Below, piece after piece: positions 1-13,460 of a stretch of 64,000 nucleotides of DNA. The DNA lies in contig NC_135565.1 in the NCBI RefSeq assembly GCF_964340395.1, positions 9,226,742 through 9,290,741 of the forward strand, read 5' to 3'. This stretch comes from Glandiceps talaboti. Lineage: Eukaryota > Hemichordata > Enteropneusta > Spengelidae. Position numbers and translations under genes: made by a program. Within the stretch, counting starts at the first letter, position 1; every line of letters starts with the position of its first letter. The notes below the pieces were generated by a model. That model did not search any database. It was given only the letters and a program-made list of their open reading frames with translations, and was not told the origin of the DNA.

Positions 1-1500
1 ACACGTGTTCATAATTTATTTTGACAGTGGTCGAAAAATGTGCTCTCGTCAAACGAACTTCCTTTGACGTTGCAAGGCATAGCGTTGTTCTTTGAATGAA
101 AGAGTGTGTAGTCTGAAGGGACCGTCCATAACCGCTTTTAAACTTACGGTTATGCAAAAAGCCTCACACGGAGTATATTGTGTCATATTGTAACTCTCAA
201 GTGTGGGCCAAACTGTAAAACTATTGAAAAGTCAGTTTCACGCACTCTGTGTTGTATAGTTTTTGAAAAACACAATTAATCACATGAATGCCATAACGTT
301 GGTTGTTGTCAAGATGGAATTTGGCCACATAATTGTCCTGATTGCATACAGTGAATGATGATTTCTGTCTGAAATTGTACGTGAGTAGCACCACGTCAGA
401 ACTCGACTAAAATCATCAGGCGGTAATAAACTAGTTTTATGGTATTTTTTACATCATTCATTATTTTGGGATGGGGGTGGGTGTGGGGGTACAGTCGTAA
501 TATATAATTACAACTAGAGAAATAAAATGAAAACGTCTTTAAAAAGGAGTGTTATTTTAAATTTCTCGCAATTTAACATGTGTGTTTTCATGCATGCAAT
601 AAAGGTAGTTGTGAGATGAAGTAACATTTACTGTACGTAACTCAGAGATGCCATCCCATTTACCAGACATTTAGAGACGAGATGACATCACAGCAACTCA
701 CTGTACAGTAAAATGATATCACATTCACAGTAAATGTACACATGGCTACATTGTTTAAAATGACATGACATCACATACATACCATGACATCATGGGCCAG
801 TACATGACAGTGAGATGACATCACTTTCACTGTATGTGAATCACTCTAACTTGAAATCAAACAATACAACAGGAAAAGGTGTGCATAGCAATATGAAGTG
901 ATGTCGCTATTTCAGAGAAATACTGCCAATGTCAGATGATTCATGGTGAGAGTGACACAGAGTTCAGTAATTTTGGTTGCGCAAATTGCAATGCATGTAA
1001 AACGTATGTTCACAAATTAATTTTTCTAAAATGGTCTTAATATTGTGATTTTACAAGTAATGGTTGTTTTTTCTTTGAACTTCGAACCCCCCCCCCCCCC
1101 ATATTTCTTATCCTTGGTGTAATTTCTGTCACTCCGAGCCCATCTGTGCAACAAATTTCACCAAATTCCGCTCCGAATTGTTAGTAGATAAATGAAATTG
1201 GTGAGATTCATCACACAGATCGTCCCAAGTAATCTCAAGTAATGTAACAGTCATTTCAATGCAAAGTATTTCTTTGTGGAGGAGAGAGTTATTACAAAAG
1301 ACGAGATCCTAATGTCGTGAATTTGTTTTGTCCTATTTGAACTGTTGTTGACTTATTTTGTAACTAGAAGACAATGTTTCCTACATGAAGGCCAATCTAA
1401 TCATTACACGATAAAGTTGTCCTTCTATTAAGGGCCAGTCCTACTGTCGCCATTGTGTTTCATAGTCCTATTTGCCTGCCTTTTAGAGTTTGCCGACAAA
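1..1500. other. Non-coding region, no gene seen
   Basis: There is no ORF or exon-like block with coding character. Visible features are a G-rich run at 468-489, a 14-C run at 1087-1100, and loose direct repeats containing ATGACATCAC between about 675 and 840. Confidence 0.6.
468..489 (+). other. G-quadruplex-type motif
   Basis: Four G runs (468-470, 473-477, 479-481, 485-489) are separated by 1-3 bases, which fits the usual G3+N1-7 pattern. Function unknown. Confidence 0.5.
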
Positions 1501-1619
1501 CTACGTTTTATAGTGCAGTATAAAACTAATCAAGTTCTGGATAAAATGAATCAACATATGCACATCACTTGTAACTTGCAAGATTTACTGCTGTATACAA
1601 CTAAGTCACACTTAACTGT

Positions 1620-2385
1620 ATGAAACAAACAGTGCTGTATGTTAAATAGATCAACACTAATAGTTACAGTGCTGTATAAAAGAAACACAAGACAGTGCTG
1701 TATTAAACAAACCAGCACTGTATTACAGTACTGTATAAAATAAAATGACACTAACAGTGCTGTGTAAAACAAACACTGGTCTATGAAGTAAACCAACACT
1801 GAAGTTACAGTACTGTACATTTGTATAAAACAAACCAGCACTTAATTACAGTGCTGTATAAAACAAACCAACACTTACAGTGCTGTATAAAACTAGCCAA
1901 CACTTAATTACAGTGCTGTATAAAAACACAAGCACATACATATACAGTACTGTATAAAACAACCCAACACTTACAGTGCTGTATAAAACAAACCAACACT
2001 TAATTACAGTGCTGTATAAAAACACAAGCACATACATATACAGTACTGTATAAAACAACCCAACACTTACAGTGCTGTATAAAACAAACCAACACTTACA
2101 GTGCTGTATAAAACAAACCAACACTTAATTACAGTGCTGTATAAGATAAACCAACACACAGTGCTGTATAAAACAAACCAACACTTAATTACAGTGCTGC
2201 ATAAGATAAACCAACACACAGTGCTGTATAAAACAAACCAACACTTAATTACAGTGCTGTATAAAATAAACCAACACTTAATTACAGTGCTGTATAAAAT
2301 AAACCAACACTTAATTACAGTGCTGTATAAAATAAACCAACACTTAATTACAGTGCTGTATAAAATAAACCAATACAGGGCTGTA
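1620..2385. repeat. Minisatellite, about 33-bp unit with ACAGTGCTGT
   Basis: The full unit starts ACAGTGCTGTATAAAA, continues CAAACCAACACTTAATT and is 33 bp; shorter 26-29 bp variants lack the AATT end. The last copies (about 2250-2376) are almost identical, while those before 1850 are diverged. Some units carry the perfect palindrome ACAGTACTGT. The multiple-of-three period keeps both strands open, giving false proteins. Confidence 0.9.
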
Positions 2386-4440
2386 TAAAATTGATATTGC
2401 GCAAATTGAAGGAGCAAGCAAGGAAATCAAATTGAAGTGGTTTGTATAACAATTAAAAAGATTTTAATCCTGGGATTGTTGTCTAGTACTTGAGTCTGCT
2501 TCTACTGTTAGTGCTAGTGATTGGGGAACAAAAGACGGCCTGCATGCTGTGATGCACTACCTAGCAATTACCAGTCACGTACAGCCTTGCCACACTTTTC
2601 ATAGTCTGTGTAACTTAGTGTAAGATACCGACATTCGTGCCACGCTATCAGCCAGCACTGATGTTCTTCAGCCCTATCTGAAGCCTGATAGGGCTGAACA
2701 ACATGATGTATCTTACAGTCCATTCTTTTCAAAGTCTGCCAGAAATTTCTAGACTTGGGTCAAAGTTCGCAACTCTTCTAATACCTTGTCCACAAGATAT
2801 GATGTCTACAGATTGGCTAATAACAAGCACTTTAATATATAATAATGATAAGCATGGCTTGTTCATCTTCATGCTATCTTAATACTATCCTCACTTTGTT
2901 GTTTATTTCTGTTTAGCCTCTAATTTTGTTGTTGTTTATTTTTGTTTAGCGTGGCTTACAGTCAGGTAAAGAGAATTGTTGTACAGATTTTTTTTTTTTT
3001 TTTTTTTTTTTTGTACACAGATGCTCGAATTTATAAAACAGGGCTCAAATTTTACTTCTACACAGGATAGTTGCCGGAATAGTCAAGATAACTGTTTCTG
3101 CAAGTTTTTGTGTGATTACCATTGGTTTAACAAACAACATGTATTTGGAAGTGGTTTGCCTCCCTATGCAATACTACCACCTAATAAATTATGATAGCTT
3201 ACATGTAGTTGTGATATATTTAATGGTCTATATGTCCTCGGCCCCTGGACTACTGATAATTTTGAGCCATGCACTCACTGTACATGTGATAATATGACTG
3301 GAATGGATTCCAACTATGTAACTTGTAAGAATGTGTATCTGAAAACCCAGTTTAATACAATTTACTTACTTGTATAGTGTCTGAGTAGTACTAGTACAAG
3401 ACTGTTTTTCTTACTAAGGCCAAAAAAAATGTTTTTAAAAAAATAATTATTTAATTTATTTATTTATATATTTATTTGTTTGTTTATTTATTTATTTATT
3501 TCCAAGGATGGCCTACAGGACTAGTCGCAATTAACAGGCTCCAACAATAAAATTATACAAAACAAACACCACAACATGCACAAAATAGTGCACTTGAATG
3601 GAAAGATGGACAAACAATTAACACCTAAAGTAAAAATTAACACATAAAATAAAAATTAACACATAAAATAAAAAAAATGTATCACATTACAACACTTAAA
3701 GTCATCAACGAAAGGTTCTGATTATGTTGAATTTTAGACTAGGTGAGGTCGGTAGATCTTTGTTTGAGTGTCTAGTTAAGGTACACTATATGGTGTAATT
3801 ATGTTTCCGGTTTTTTTTTAATTTTTATATTTTCTTTTTCATACTTTTGTATGCGAGTGTCTAGTTCAGGTAGTTATGTTTTCCATTATTTTCCATATGG
3901 TATCTGTGTTATTGGTTTCTTCCTATCAGATGTACAGCCATTACAGATTGAAAGAACAGTTTTATATTGTCTTTTTAAGTTGATGTCAGTTTCCACATCC
4001 ACTATTTCTCATGAGACTTCTCAATTTTTGTAATTATTTTTGTCTCATATATGTAAAAAATTAAAAAGGTTTAGTGTGGGAGTGAAAAACTAGGTGGGGT
4101 TTGGTAACCGAAAGGAACGAAACATTTTTTTGAGGCTGCATTTACGAAGACTTGTTGCTATGGCTTGGAAATTATTTCAATAACACTTGGTCATTCAATC
4201 TGGCAATTCTGTCGAGAAGAGATTAGATAAAAAAAGATTGGACCTAAATTTATTACGCAATATAAAAGTTGTCATACAATTTATATTCATCATGGAAGCA
4301 CTAAGATTCATACACAAGTTCTCTTCTTCCACTTTTGATTGAGAGAAACAGACATGTTTTGCACAATTCGTTTGTCCTTCTTCAGTGTCTAACTGGATCT
4401 GACAGAATGATCCAAATTTGCTGGAGGTGTTGAGTAATCA
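2386..4440. other. Non-coding region with simple repeats
   Basis: No gene supported. It holds a 25-T tract (2988-3012), a TTTA-rich microsatellite (about 3440-3505) and a short tandem of AATTAACACATAAAATA (about 3620-3675). Confidence 0.6.
2661..2704. repeat. Short hairpin
   Basis: TTCAGCCCTATC at 2667-2678 is the exact reverse complement of GATAGGGCTGAA at 2687-2698, with an 8-nt loop. Five further pairs follow outside one mismatch. It is shorter than a typical pre-miRNA. Confidence 0.7.
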
Positions 4441-4640
4441 GAGGTGTGAAAAGGTTAGCTTCAGTATATGTAAATTCAGGTGTGACAGTACTTGTCAGTT
4501 ATGTATGTACATCTAACTGTCCATCTTTCTGTGATGATGTCACTGTGGATTGGCGCATGGTGGTATAAAGGGAGCGCCAATACCTCCATGATTGGTTGAA
4601 TAAATTTGTCATTCAGCCTTCTTCGTTCGTATACATGGAG
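4440..4640 (+). other. Promoter-like or solo-LTR-like segment
   Basis: A TATA box (GGTATAAAGG, 4562-4571) lies between ATTGGCGC (4549-4556) and GCGCCAAT (4574-4581), which are exact inverted copies of a CCAAT-type box. A second ATTGG and an AATAAA follow within 35 bp. TATA box closely followed by a polyadenylation signal is typical of a small LTR. GTATA occurs just before about 4470 and again at about 4630, which could be a 5-bp duplication, but the expected TG...CA ends are not clear. No paired LTR was seen. Confidence 0.25.
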
Positions 4641-4662
4641 AGCTGGTTTTTTTTCCAGTTAA

Positions 4663-4724
4663 TCCTCTTTCTCCCAACTTGTACTTAGTACTTAGTTGTG
4701 TACAAACAAATATTTCCTAGAGGA
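4663..4724. mobile_element. Tiny TTAA-flanked inverted-repeat element
   Basis: TTAA at 4659-4662 and 4725-4728 bracket a segment beginning TCCTCT and ending AGAGGA. This is the layout of a very short piggyBac-type remnant; with only about six matching terminal bases it could be chance. Confidence 0.3.
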
Positions 4725-5389
4725 TTAATTTTCCAAATTGTGGACAAAGTTTGCAAATCTTTGACCACTTTTGGGATGCCACGACTGCTCTGTACATCTA
4801 CATTCGCAACGTCTAAAGATAAAACTATTGCTACATTTGTAAATTGATATTTTCTGTTAAAGCTGTACTCACTATAACTTGGGTATTATTTTTTTCAGTC
4901 AGACAACCAGTAATACATATGTTAATTAGGGGTAGAAGTAGCACAGTAACAGGTTGAAATCATGATCTTATAGGGGCACTGATTTTTGGGCGTGGACATA
5001 AAATCAATTAATTTGATTTATTGTACCATATTATATGTGCAGCTCTACAAATATATTTATCCACAGGTGATTCAATACAGTTCAAGGTATACTTATTAAT
5101 GAGCAAGTCAATTATATCTAACAAAACAATTTAAGAAAATTTTGAAGTTGCAGCTACAAAATGTAGTGCAGCTTTAGGGCTAGTAATCAATTTAGTTTCA
5201 TCACAAGTGGTACTCGAAGGATGCAGTGATATTGCATTGATGTACAGAGCACAGATGTAGTGAATGTTGAGAGGTCAATATGTCCATGTAATACCTTGTT
5301 TTAGAGAGAGAACATAGTCATGATATTGATACTGGTGCTTTAATTCTTTTGTCGCCTGTAAAAAAAAGAATTTTTGAGAGGGCTTCATT

Positions 5390-5640
5390 TTGTATGTATT
5401 GATTACCCATGTTACTTTGTTTGGGAGAGAACACAGAAATTACACAAGTGCTTCAACTTCTCTTGTTGCCTCGTTCAAAAAGAACACAGAAACTTTAACA
5501 GGGCTAAGTGTCCATGTTACCTTATTTGGGGAGAACACAGAAATGACACAAATGCCTTGTTCAGAGAGAACACAGAAACTTTAAGAGGGCTAAGTGTCCA
5601 TGTTACCTTATTATGAGAGAACGTAGCGTGACACAAGGGC
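5390..5640. repeat. Degenerate tandem repeat, about 95-110 bp
   Basis: Two to three diverged copies share GAGAACACAGAAA and GGGCTAAGTGTCCATGTTAC. Open frames here come from the repeat and not from a gene. Confidence 0.65.
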
Positions 5641-6477
5641 TGAATATCTTGCTCAAAGAGATGAAAAGCTTGAAATAGTTCTGTTCTATCTGAATAGTTA
5701 GTCTGTGTGTGGCATTCTACACTTTAACCTTGCGCTTCTTATGCAATTCCTGAACTGGCTAATCAATGGGGACAAAACTTGACTCCCAGTTTATATCTCT
5801 ATCCAAGTATCTACATCAACTCACTCTGTGTTTACTAATTTACCCATTCTCACAAGCCAAAGCACGTATTTCTGTTGATGCAATGAAATGTTGGTGCGTT
5901 GGGGACGGTACAGTATATAGGCCTGTGGTTTTATGACGTTGGTCTAAAACTGTAATATCATAGTATGAAGTAAACTAGAGCAAGTCAACTATTATAAACC
6001 TTGATATTTTCACCACTACTACAATGTACACTAGAAAATTTAGCGATTTTATGATCTTCAGTTCTCACTCTCATTGACTAATTTTTACTACATAAATCCC
6101 TGACACTAGTATTCATGCACGAGAACACATTTCAGTCACTACTTGTTTTCACGTTTTTTGTTGTCCAGCGAAATAAGCAAAAGTAAGTGCTTAGCCAAAT
6201 TTCCAGGTTAACAGTAATTTATATTTGCCAGGAGATCGCAAGAACTGTAAAAATGTCATTGATGTATATAATGGTGTGTTGTTAGTGTCATCTCATCTAC
6301 TGTGGAATCCCATTCTCCAGTACATTAGATTTGATGATAGTCTTTCCAGTCAGTGATAGTGTTGTTGTGAAAGTTTTTTTTGGAAAGGAAACTCAAATGT
6401 TAGGTTGGTTTGAACTAATACATGTTATCCAAAGTTTAATTAAAAACTAATGATGGACTATTTTATTTATCCTGTTG
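5641..6477. other. Non-coding region, nothing recognised
   Basis: AT-rich unique sequence without a coding signal or a repeat I can delimit. Confidence 0.5.
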
Positions 6478-6481
6478 TTAA

Positions 6482-6687
6482 CCCTTTCATGACTGGAGAC
6501 GAGTTTTAAATAATTTTGGGACCCAATTTATATGAACATTTTCATAGTTATAATAATATTACTTCATTACGAAATAACATTTCTTTAATTCCAGTCTAAA
6601 ATGAAGCTGATATATGCCAAAAACTTACATAAAAACAAGAATTTTGTTCAAATAATTTTGGCGGCAAAGTTTTCAGTACTAAATGGG
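6482..6687. mobile_element. piggyBac-like MITE (206 bp, TTAA target site)
   Basis: TTAA at 6478-6481 and 6688-6691 flank a segment that begins CCCTTTCATGACTG and ends CAGTACTAAATGGG, imperfect terminal inverted repeats. TTAA duplication plus a CCCTTT-type end is characteristic of the piggyBac superfamily. There is no transposase inside, so it is non-autonomous. Confidence 0.6.
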
Positions 6688-7045
6688 TTAAGTTATAGGT
6701 TTTCTATAATTAGTATGATTTATAGTGAGTTATTGGTGCCATCTCACCTCCTAGGCATTCCACAATTGTATTTGCTATCAATTATTTGTGATAGAATTGT
6801 TGAGACATGAAAAAATATTTGTTGTCATGTCAATATTCACTGTAACCATGGCAACAAGGTTATCAAGGTTTCTGTGATGTTAGTTCAATAGTCTAAAGTA
6901 AACAGTAGCAGGTAAAAGTAATATAGGAACCTTAGAGATAAATTCAGAGTCTTGCTCAGCAATGTTTTTGTTAATTAGCCCCAATGACAGAAGGCCCAAA
7001 GGGGGTACAGTGTTGAATGCCATTAATAATGTCTCCAGCTAAAAT

Positions 7046-7445
7046 GTTGGGTTTAACCCAATATGGCTATTTGCCCAACTGGCTTTAAGTTAACTTTGGG
7101 TTCGAACCATTCGTCCACGGCTATATCATTGGGTTTTGGTCGTTTGTCCACGGCTACATGTATATCATTGGGTTCTGGTGTTTGTCCATGGCTATATCAT
7201 TGGGTTCTGGTCATTTGTCCAAGGGTATATCATTGGGTTTTCGTCAATTGTCTGAGGCTATATTATTGGGTTTTGGTTGTTTGTCTTATTGAGTTTGGGT
7301 CATTTATCTAAGAGTATACATGTATCATCTGGTTTTGGTCATTTGTCTCAGGGTATGGATGCCAGTCATCTCTCTTGGTCTATACATGTAGTGCTGGGTA
7401 ACCACCATTCCGGCCATTTGCTCCAGGTTACTGTTTTGGGTATGT
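7046..7445. repeat. Degenerate minisatellite, about 33-36 bp
   Basis: Repeated GGCTATATCATTGGGTTTTG and GGTCATTTGTCC words, strongly diverged between copies. The open frame at 7063-7311 comes from the repeat. Confidence 0.75.
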
Positions 7446-9372
7446 CATTTGTCCTTTATTACATGTATCTTAAAACCAAATTCAAACCTGGCACAATGAT
7501 CAGATACAGTCAGTGCATTCAGTATGTTGCCATTTCCACTGCACATGTACATGTAGCTCAAAACTGTGGTACAGACCTAGCCTACTCAAGTGTCTACCCT
7601 TGTACAGCTCTTACCTTTGACCTTGACTTTCAAGGTCAAATGCCCACATCACATCATTCAAATTTGAGTTCAAGTTAAAGAGAAAATGATTTGTACAAAA
7701 CATGTACAGTGGGTCTAAACACATTAGTTAGTCTTCTTTCTCCCAGTACCATAGGAAGGTCGTACAACTTGGAAGGAGAGGTGTAACTTGTGTGCCAAGA
7801 ATATAAAAACAAATGGTCAAATATTTGATAAATATTAATATATAATATTTTAAATAGAAAAGGCGCTTTAGAAATTAATAAAAAACTTTAAACTTTGCAA
7901 ATCCCCTTGCAATGCAAAACAGAAAATTGAGGAAATGGTGGAAACCTAAGTTATATATTTCAGTAGCCAACTGGAATTTATCCCAGCTATCACTGTATAT
8001 CAGTGATGCGATTTAACATACCACAAGCCAAGTTTTTAATGTTTTTTTACTGGAGTGATAATACTTACATAAAACCTTGCTTGGACTATTTCAGTGTAAT
8101 GTTAAATGTTGATGCATGCTTTTGATGGGTATTAAAAATTATCTTGTGGTATTGTCAACACATAGTAGTAGGGATTTCCGTTACAGTTTAGTATGTGTAC
8201 TGTAAAGCAACTTGTTTAAGTATTTGGTCAAAATATCAGGTTTAGGTCTGACAGTAGCTAGCAAGTGATACTGATATTGATATTTGAAATGATAAATTAC
8301 CCCAAAAATATATAAACAGTACTCAGTGGCTGTAAGGCAAAAAAAAATGTTTGGTGTCAGTTACCCGACCCTACCTAGTTTTTCACTGTCGACCCTAAAC
8401 ATTTACTTGCCACCCTTAGCAAAAACATTGACTGTAAGTTACCCCCCCCCCCCCCACTCCACAGTCACACTCAAACACCTTCACCCACTCCCAGTATGGA
8501 AGCAGTGCATAATATATACCCCTTCGATACAGTTTAAAATCATGTATGCTGAATGAACCTGTCTTGTTTAGTCTTGACCAGTAGACTTGGTTTAATCTGA
8601 AAAAAAAAGCACAGCCATATGTTAACTTATTCTTGAATTAAAGAGCTTGGAAGTATGTGGTGTTAATGGTTCTAGAAATCTTAGCAAGTGAGTGTCAAGA
8701 TTGTCAGGTATGTGGTCACTTCAACACCAAGTCTATTATGATGCTATCAAAGCAGGTATTATGACATCCAACATGTCTTTGCTAAGACATCCCAAAATAA
8801 CTGTACTATTGTTATTCCGTCCGTAATCATGAAACTTTCAGACAATCACGGCAGAGAACAATGACTTTAATCGGCATTCAGGAAATGACTTGAGTGTGAA
8901 CGGAAGAGGATAAAAAAAAGGCAATAGATTTCCGCAAAGTTGGCAGACCAGTAATGCGTACATGTAACATGTTGTATATAGTTCGGTGGAAGCCAACCTT
9001 TCTTGTTTTAGAATGAGAAAAGCGCTGAGAAAAGTCTATGAGAAAACTAGGGTATGGTCCCAGAATACATGCAGCATGTATTGCATGGGTAGCTTTGAAT
9101 TTATTTGTATACACCTGCATGAAGACATGTTGTATTCCATACAAATGTATATACAGCATCGATGTACATGTATACTTTAATAGCTACAGTTTGTACTTGA
9201 TGGGTAGCTCTGAATTTATACACTGGATAAAGACATGTCAGTGTCCCATACATACATGTAGTCTATATACATGATGTACAAAATGTACATGTATACCCAG
9301 AAATACAATGTATATATGCTGAGTCACTCTAGCGCTAAACGCTGGGTTAAATAGCACCAGAGTTCTTGTAGA
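7446..9372. other. Non-coding region, nothing recognised
   Basis: Contains a 14-C run at 8442-8455 and scattered TACATGTA words. The short open frames show no domain. Confidence 0.5.
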
Positions 9373-9755
9373 ATATGTATACATGCATATACATGTACCC
9401 AGGCCTACAATACAGGGTTACAACCAGAGATCCTGTATACATGTAGTATGTATACATGCATATACCCAGGCCTACAGTGTAGGGTTAGAACCATGTAGAG
9501 TATATATACATGCTGATGCATATACCCAGGCCTACAGTGTAGGGTTAGAACCATGTAGAGTATATATACATGCATATACCCAGGCCTACAGTGTAGGGTT
9601 AGAACCATGTAGAGTATATATACATGCATATACCCAGGCCTGCAATACAGGGTTAGAATCAGAGCTCCTGTATAGTATGAATACATGTACATGCATATAC
9701 CCAGCTCCTGTAGACTAATTGTACACCCAGACCTACAGTAGTAGGGTATACTACA
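9373..9755. repeat. Minisatellite, about 55-66 bp
   Basis: About five copies of a unit built from ATACATGCATATACCCAGGC and CTACAGTGTAGGGTTAGAAC. CTACAGTGTAG is itself a dyad. Confidence 0.85.
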
Positions 9756-10270
9756 ATGTAGCTCAAGATTTAATCATATGTAGCACATACCCTGAGCTGT
9801 ACACAATTCATACATGGTAGCTCCAGATTGATTTGCTCGAAAAAGATGAACAAGAGTATTGATTGTAGACTTGGGTACTACATTATATACCTCGCATAGT
9901 CCAGACATTCCAGTATTGAATCCAGACTTGTGTGTATCTAGTAGTCCCAGACATTTCAGTATGGCTGCCAGTCTTGTATGTTTAAACGTCAACCCAGTGA
10001 CCAACTTCTATGATAGAGTGTCATAATCTATAAACTGTCTAACCACTAATTCCAACTCCTCAAATGTCTCCACATGTCAAACATAATACAAGACTCATGG
10101 CGAGGAACAACCTCCCAAGTTGCTGTTGCTACGACGATGTAACTTGTATGGTTGATTCATTACAGACTGAATTGGTGACTACAATAAATCAAGGTTACTA
10201 AACTGATAGGGAAATGATTATTGTCAGTCCTTGTAAGTGTTGAATTACACTCTTACACAATCATCATGGC
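9756..10270. other. Non-coding region, nothing recognised
   Basis: Mixed sequence between two arrays; no coding or RNA feature seen. Confidence 0.5.
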
Positions 10271-11673
10271 CGGTGGTAGCATGTGTCTACTGGTAGTAGT
10301 CGTAGCTTGTGTCTACTGGTAGTAGTCGTAGCCTGTGTCTACTGGTAGTAGTTGTAGCATAGCCATTGTCTACTGGTAGTAGTCGTAGCCTGTGTCTACT
10401 GGTAGTAGTTGTAGCATAGCCATTGTCTACTGGTAGTAGTCATAGCCTGTGTGTACTGGTAGTAGTCATAGCCTGTGTCTACTGGTAGTAGTTGTAGCAT
10501 AGCCCGTGTCTAGTGGTAGTAGTCATAGCCTGTGTCTACTGGTAGTAGTCATAGCCTGTGTCTACTGGTAGTAGTCATAGCCTGTGTCTACTGGTAGTAG
10601 TCATAGCCATTGTCTACTGGTAGTAGTCATAGCCTGTGTCTACTGGTAGTAGTCATAGCCCGTGTCTACTGGTAGTAGTCGTAGCCTGTGTGTACTGGTA
10701 GTAGTTATAGCCATTGTCTACTGGTAGTAGTCATAGCCTGTGTCTACTGGTAGTAGTTATAGCCATTGTCTACTGGTTGTAGTCATAGCCTGTGTCTACT
10801 GGTAGTAGTCATAGCCCGTGTCTACTGGTAGTAGTTATAGCCATTGTCTACTGGTAGTAGTCATAGCCATTGTCTACTGGTAGTAGTTATAGCCATTGTC
10901 TACTGGTAGTAGTCATAGCCATTGTCTACTGGTAGTAGTCATAGCCTGTGTCCAGTGGTAGTAGTCATTGGTAGTAGTCATAGCCATTGTTTACTGGTGG
11001 TAGTCATAGCCTGTGTGTACTGATAGTAACTAGCACCTGTGTCTACGCATTGTAGTCATAGCCATTGTCTAGTGGTAGTAGTCGTAGCCATTGTCTACTG
11101 GTAGTAGTCATAGCCTGTGTCTACTGGTAGTAGTTGTAGTCATTGTCTACTGGTAGTAGTCATAGCCTGTGTCTACTGGTAGTAGTCATAGTCTGTGTCA
11201 ACTGGTTGTAGTCGTAGTCATTTTCTAGTGGTAGTAGTCATAGCCATTGTCTACTGGTAGTAGTTATAGCCTGTGTCTACTGGTAGTAGTCGTAGCCATT
11301 GTCTACTGGTAGTAGTCATAGCCATTGTCTACTGGTAGTAGTCATAGCCCGTGTCTACTGGTAGTAGTCATAGCCTGTGTCTACTGGTAGTAGTCATAGC
11401 CTGTGTCTACTGGTAGTAGTCATAGCCTGTGTCTACTGGTTGTAGTCATAGCCTGTGTCTACTGTAGTAGTCGTAGCCATTGTCTACTGGTAGTAGTCAT
11501 GGCCATTGTCTACTGGTAGTAGTCATAGCCCGTGTCTACTGGTAGTAGTCATAGCCTGTGTCTACTGGTTGTAGTCATAGCCTGTGTCTACTGGTTGTAG
11601 TCGTAGTCATTGTCTACTGGTTGTAGTCATGCATAGTTTGTCTACTGGTTGTAGTCGTAGCCATTGTCTACTG
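10271..11673. repeat. Minisatellite, 26-bp unit, about 54 copies
   Basis: The unit is CATAGCCTGTGTC plus TACTGGTAGTAGT (26 bp). Variants alternate CCTGTG, CCATTG and CCCGTG, and CATAG with CGTAG. CTACTGGTAG forms a CTAC/GTAG dyad in nearly every copy. The left edge (CGGTGGTAGC) and right edge are more diverged. Confidence 0.95.
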
Positions 11674-11676
11674 TAT

Positions 11677-11922
<246 letters not shown>

Positions 11923-12595
11923 TACTGATCAGGAGTCATAGAATTGTCTATGGTTTGCATATAACTTTACATAGGAAGTCACCTAGTTTACCAAATACCA
12001 TGTCAATTCCTGACTCTGAGAGAGTAATTTCCTGAGGATTGTGAACAAGATGTTTTAATACACAGAGTAAAGACAGGTCTGATAGACACCGAGTCTCTAC
12101 AGTTGTGTTCTTATAATAAATGTAGATTGTCTGATTGGAGGCAGGTGCAGGGTAATGGATAGGGGGAAGAGCATAGCCATATCTAGAACTAAACAGTGTA
12201 GATCACTAGATAATTGTGGGTTATGTTTCGGCATTTGAATTGTAAAATAGCTATCCGTTTTAACAGAATGCAAATATTTGATGAGGAGATAAAACCATTT
12301 ACAGTAGTAATGCAACTCTGGTAATGTAACTAACTGATAATACTGGTAATGTAACTAACTGGTAACTCTGGTGCAGCTGTGGCAGGCAGTGCAATGTCAT
12401 CTGATTAAAATCTGAATATGGTGAAAACTGCTTGATTTTGTGGGCGTGAACACCTACTACTACTTCCTGGAACAACAAAATCAAAGACAAATGACAATTT
12501 ATGAACCGAAATAGAGGTAAATAAAAAAATTTAGCCATCATCAGGTTTTAATCAGATTGAATAATCATGCCATGCATCAACTGGGGATGATCAAA
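11923..12595. other. Non-coding region, nothing recognised
   Basis: No gene seen. A short duplication around 12310-12370 (GGTAATGTAACTAACTG) is the only structure. Confidence 0.5.
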
Positions 12596-12599
12596 TAAT

Positions 12600-13045
12600 C
12601 TAACAACCATGGCAATGCAACCATGAATCAAACAGTCAAACAACCATGGCAATGCAACCATGAATCAAACAATCTAACAACCATGGCAATGCAACCATGA
12701 ATCAAATAATCTAACAACCATGGCAATGCAACCATGAATCAAACAATCTAACAACCATGGCAATGCAACCATGAATCAAATAATCTAACAACCATGGCAA
12801 TGCAACCATGAATCAAACAGTCAAACAACCATGGCAATGCAACCATGAGTCAATCAATCTAACAACCATGGCAATGCAACCATGAGTCAACCAATCTAAC
12901 AACCATGGCAATGCAACCATGAGTCAATCAATCTAACAACCATGGCAATGCAACCATGAGTCAATCAATCTAACAACCATGGCAATGCAACCATGAGTCA
13001 ACCAATCTAACAACCATGGCAATGCAACCATGATTCAAACAACCG
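12600..13045. repeat. Minisatellite, 36-37 bp unit, about 12 copies
   Basis: The unit contains AACCATGGCAATGCAACCAT followed by GARTCAAACAATCTAAC. Copies are very similar, with AATCAAA, GAGTCAATC and GAGTCAACC subtypes in blocks. Confidence 0.93.
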
Positions 13046-13460
13046 TGGGAGTACATTTTGTATAACCATGAATCAACTTTCTACATGGAAATTCTACCAT
13101 ACATCAACTAATGTCACAACCAGTACCCGTTTTAAAACCTTTTCTACACATTGTGATCCTCTAAAATGCAGCTAAATCGTGGAATGACAGTATGTTGACA
13201 TTTAAATCTTACACCACATACAAGTTACTACAACAATGTAATTCACCAGGGTACTGTGTTCAGGGTCAGTTTAGTCTGAAACATTCTCTAGTATATGTAT
13301 CACCTTACCTGGCCTACTTTTGGTGTCTTGTAGACCTACATTATAAAAATAGATGTTTTATAATAGACTGTGTCTAGGAACAACAACGTGAAATGTTTTC
13401 ATGTTTTGGATTGATTGAGTAGAATAAAAGACATCCTTGAGAATAAGGTGAAGGACCCCA

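Noticed and set aside
1551-2417. ORFs of 92-116 residues on both strands
   Set aside because: They arise from the 33-bp minisatellite.
10271-11673. Regularly repeated units resembling a CRISPR array
   Set aside because: Units are contiguous with no unique spacers, in a eukaryotic genome. It is a minisatellite.
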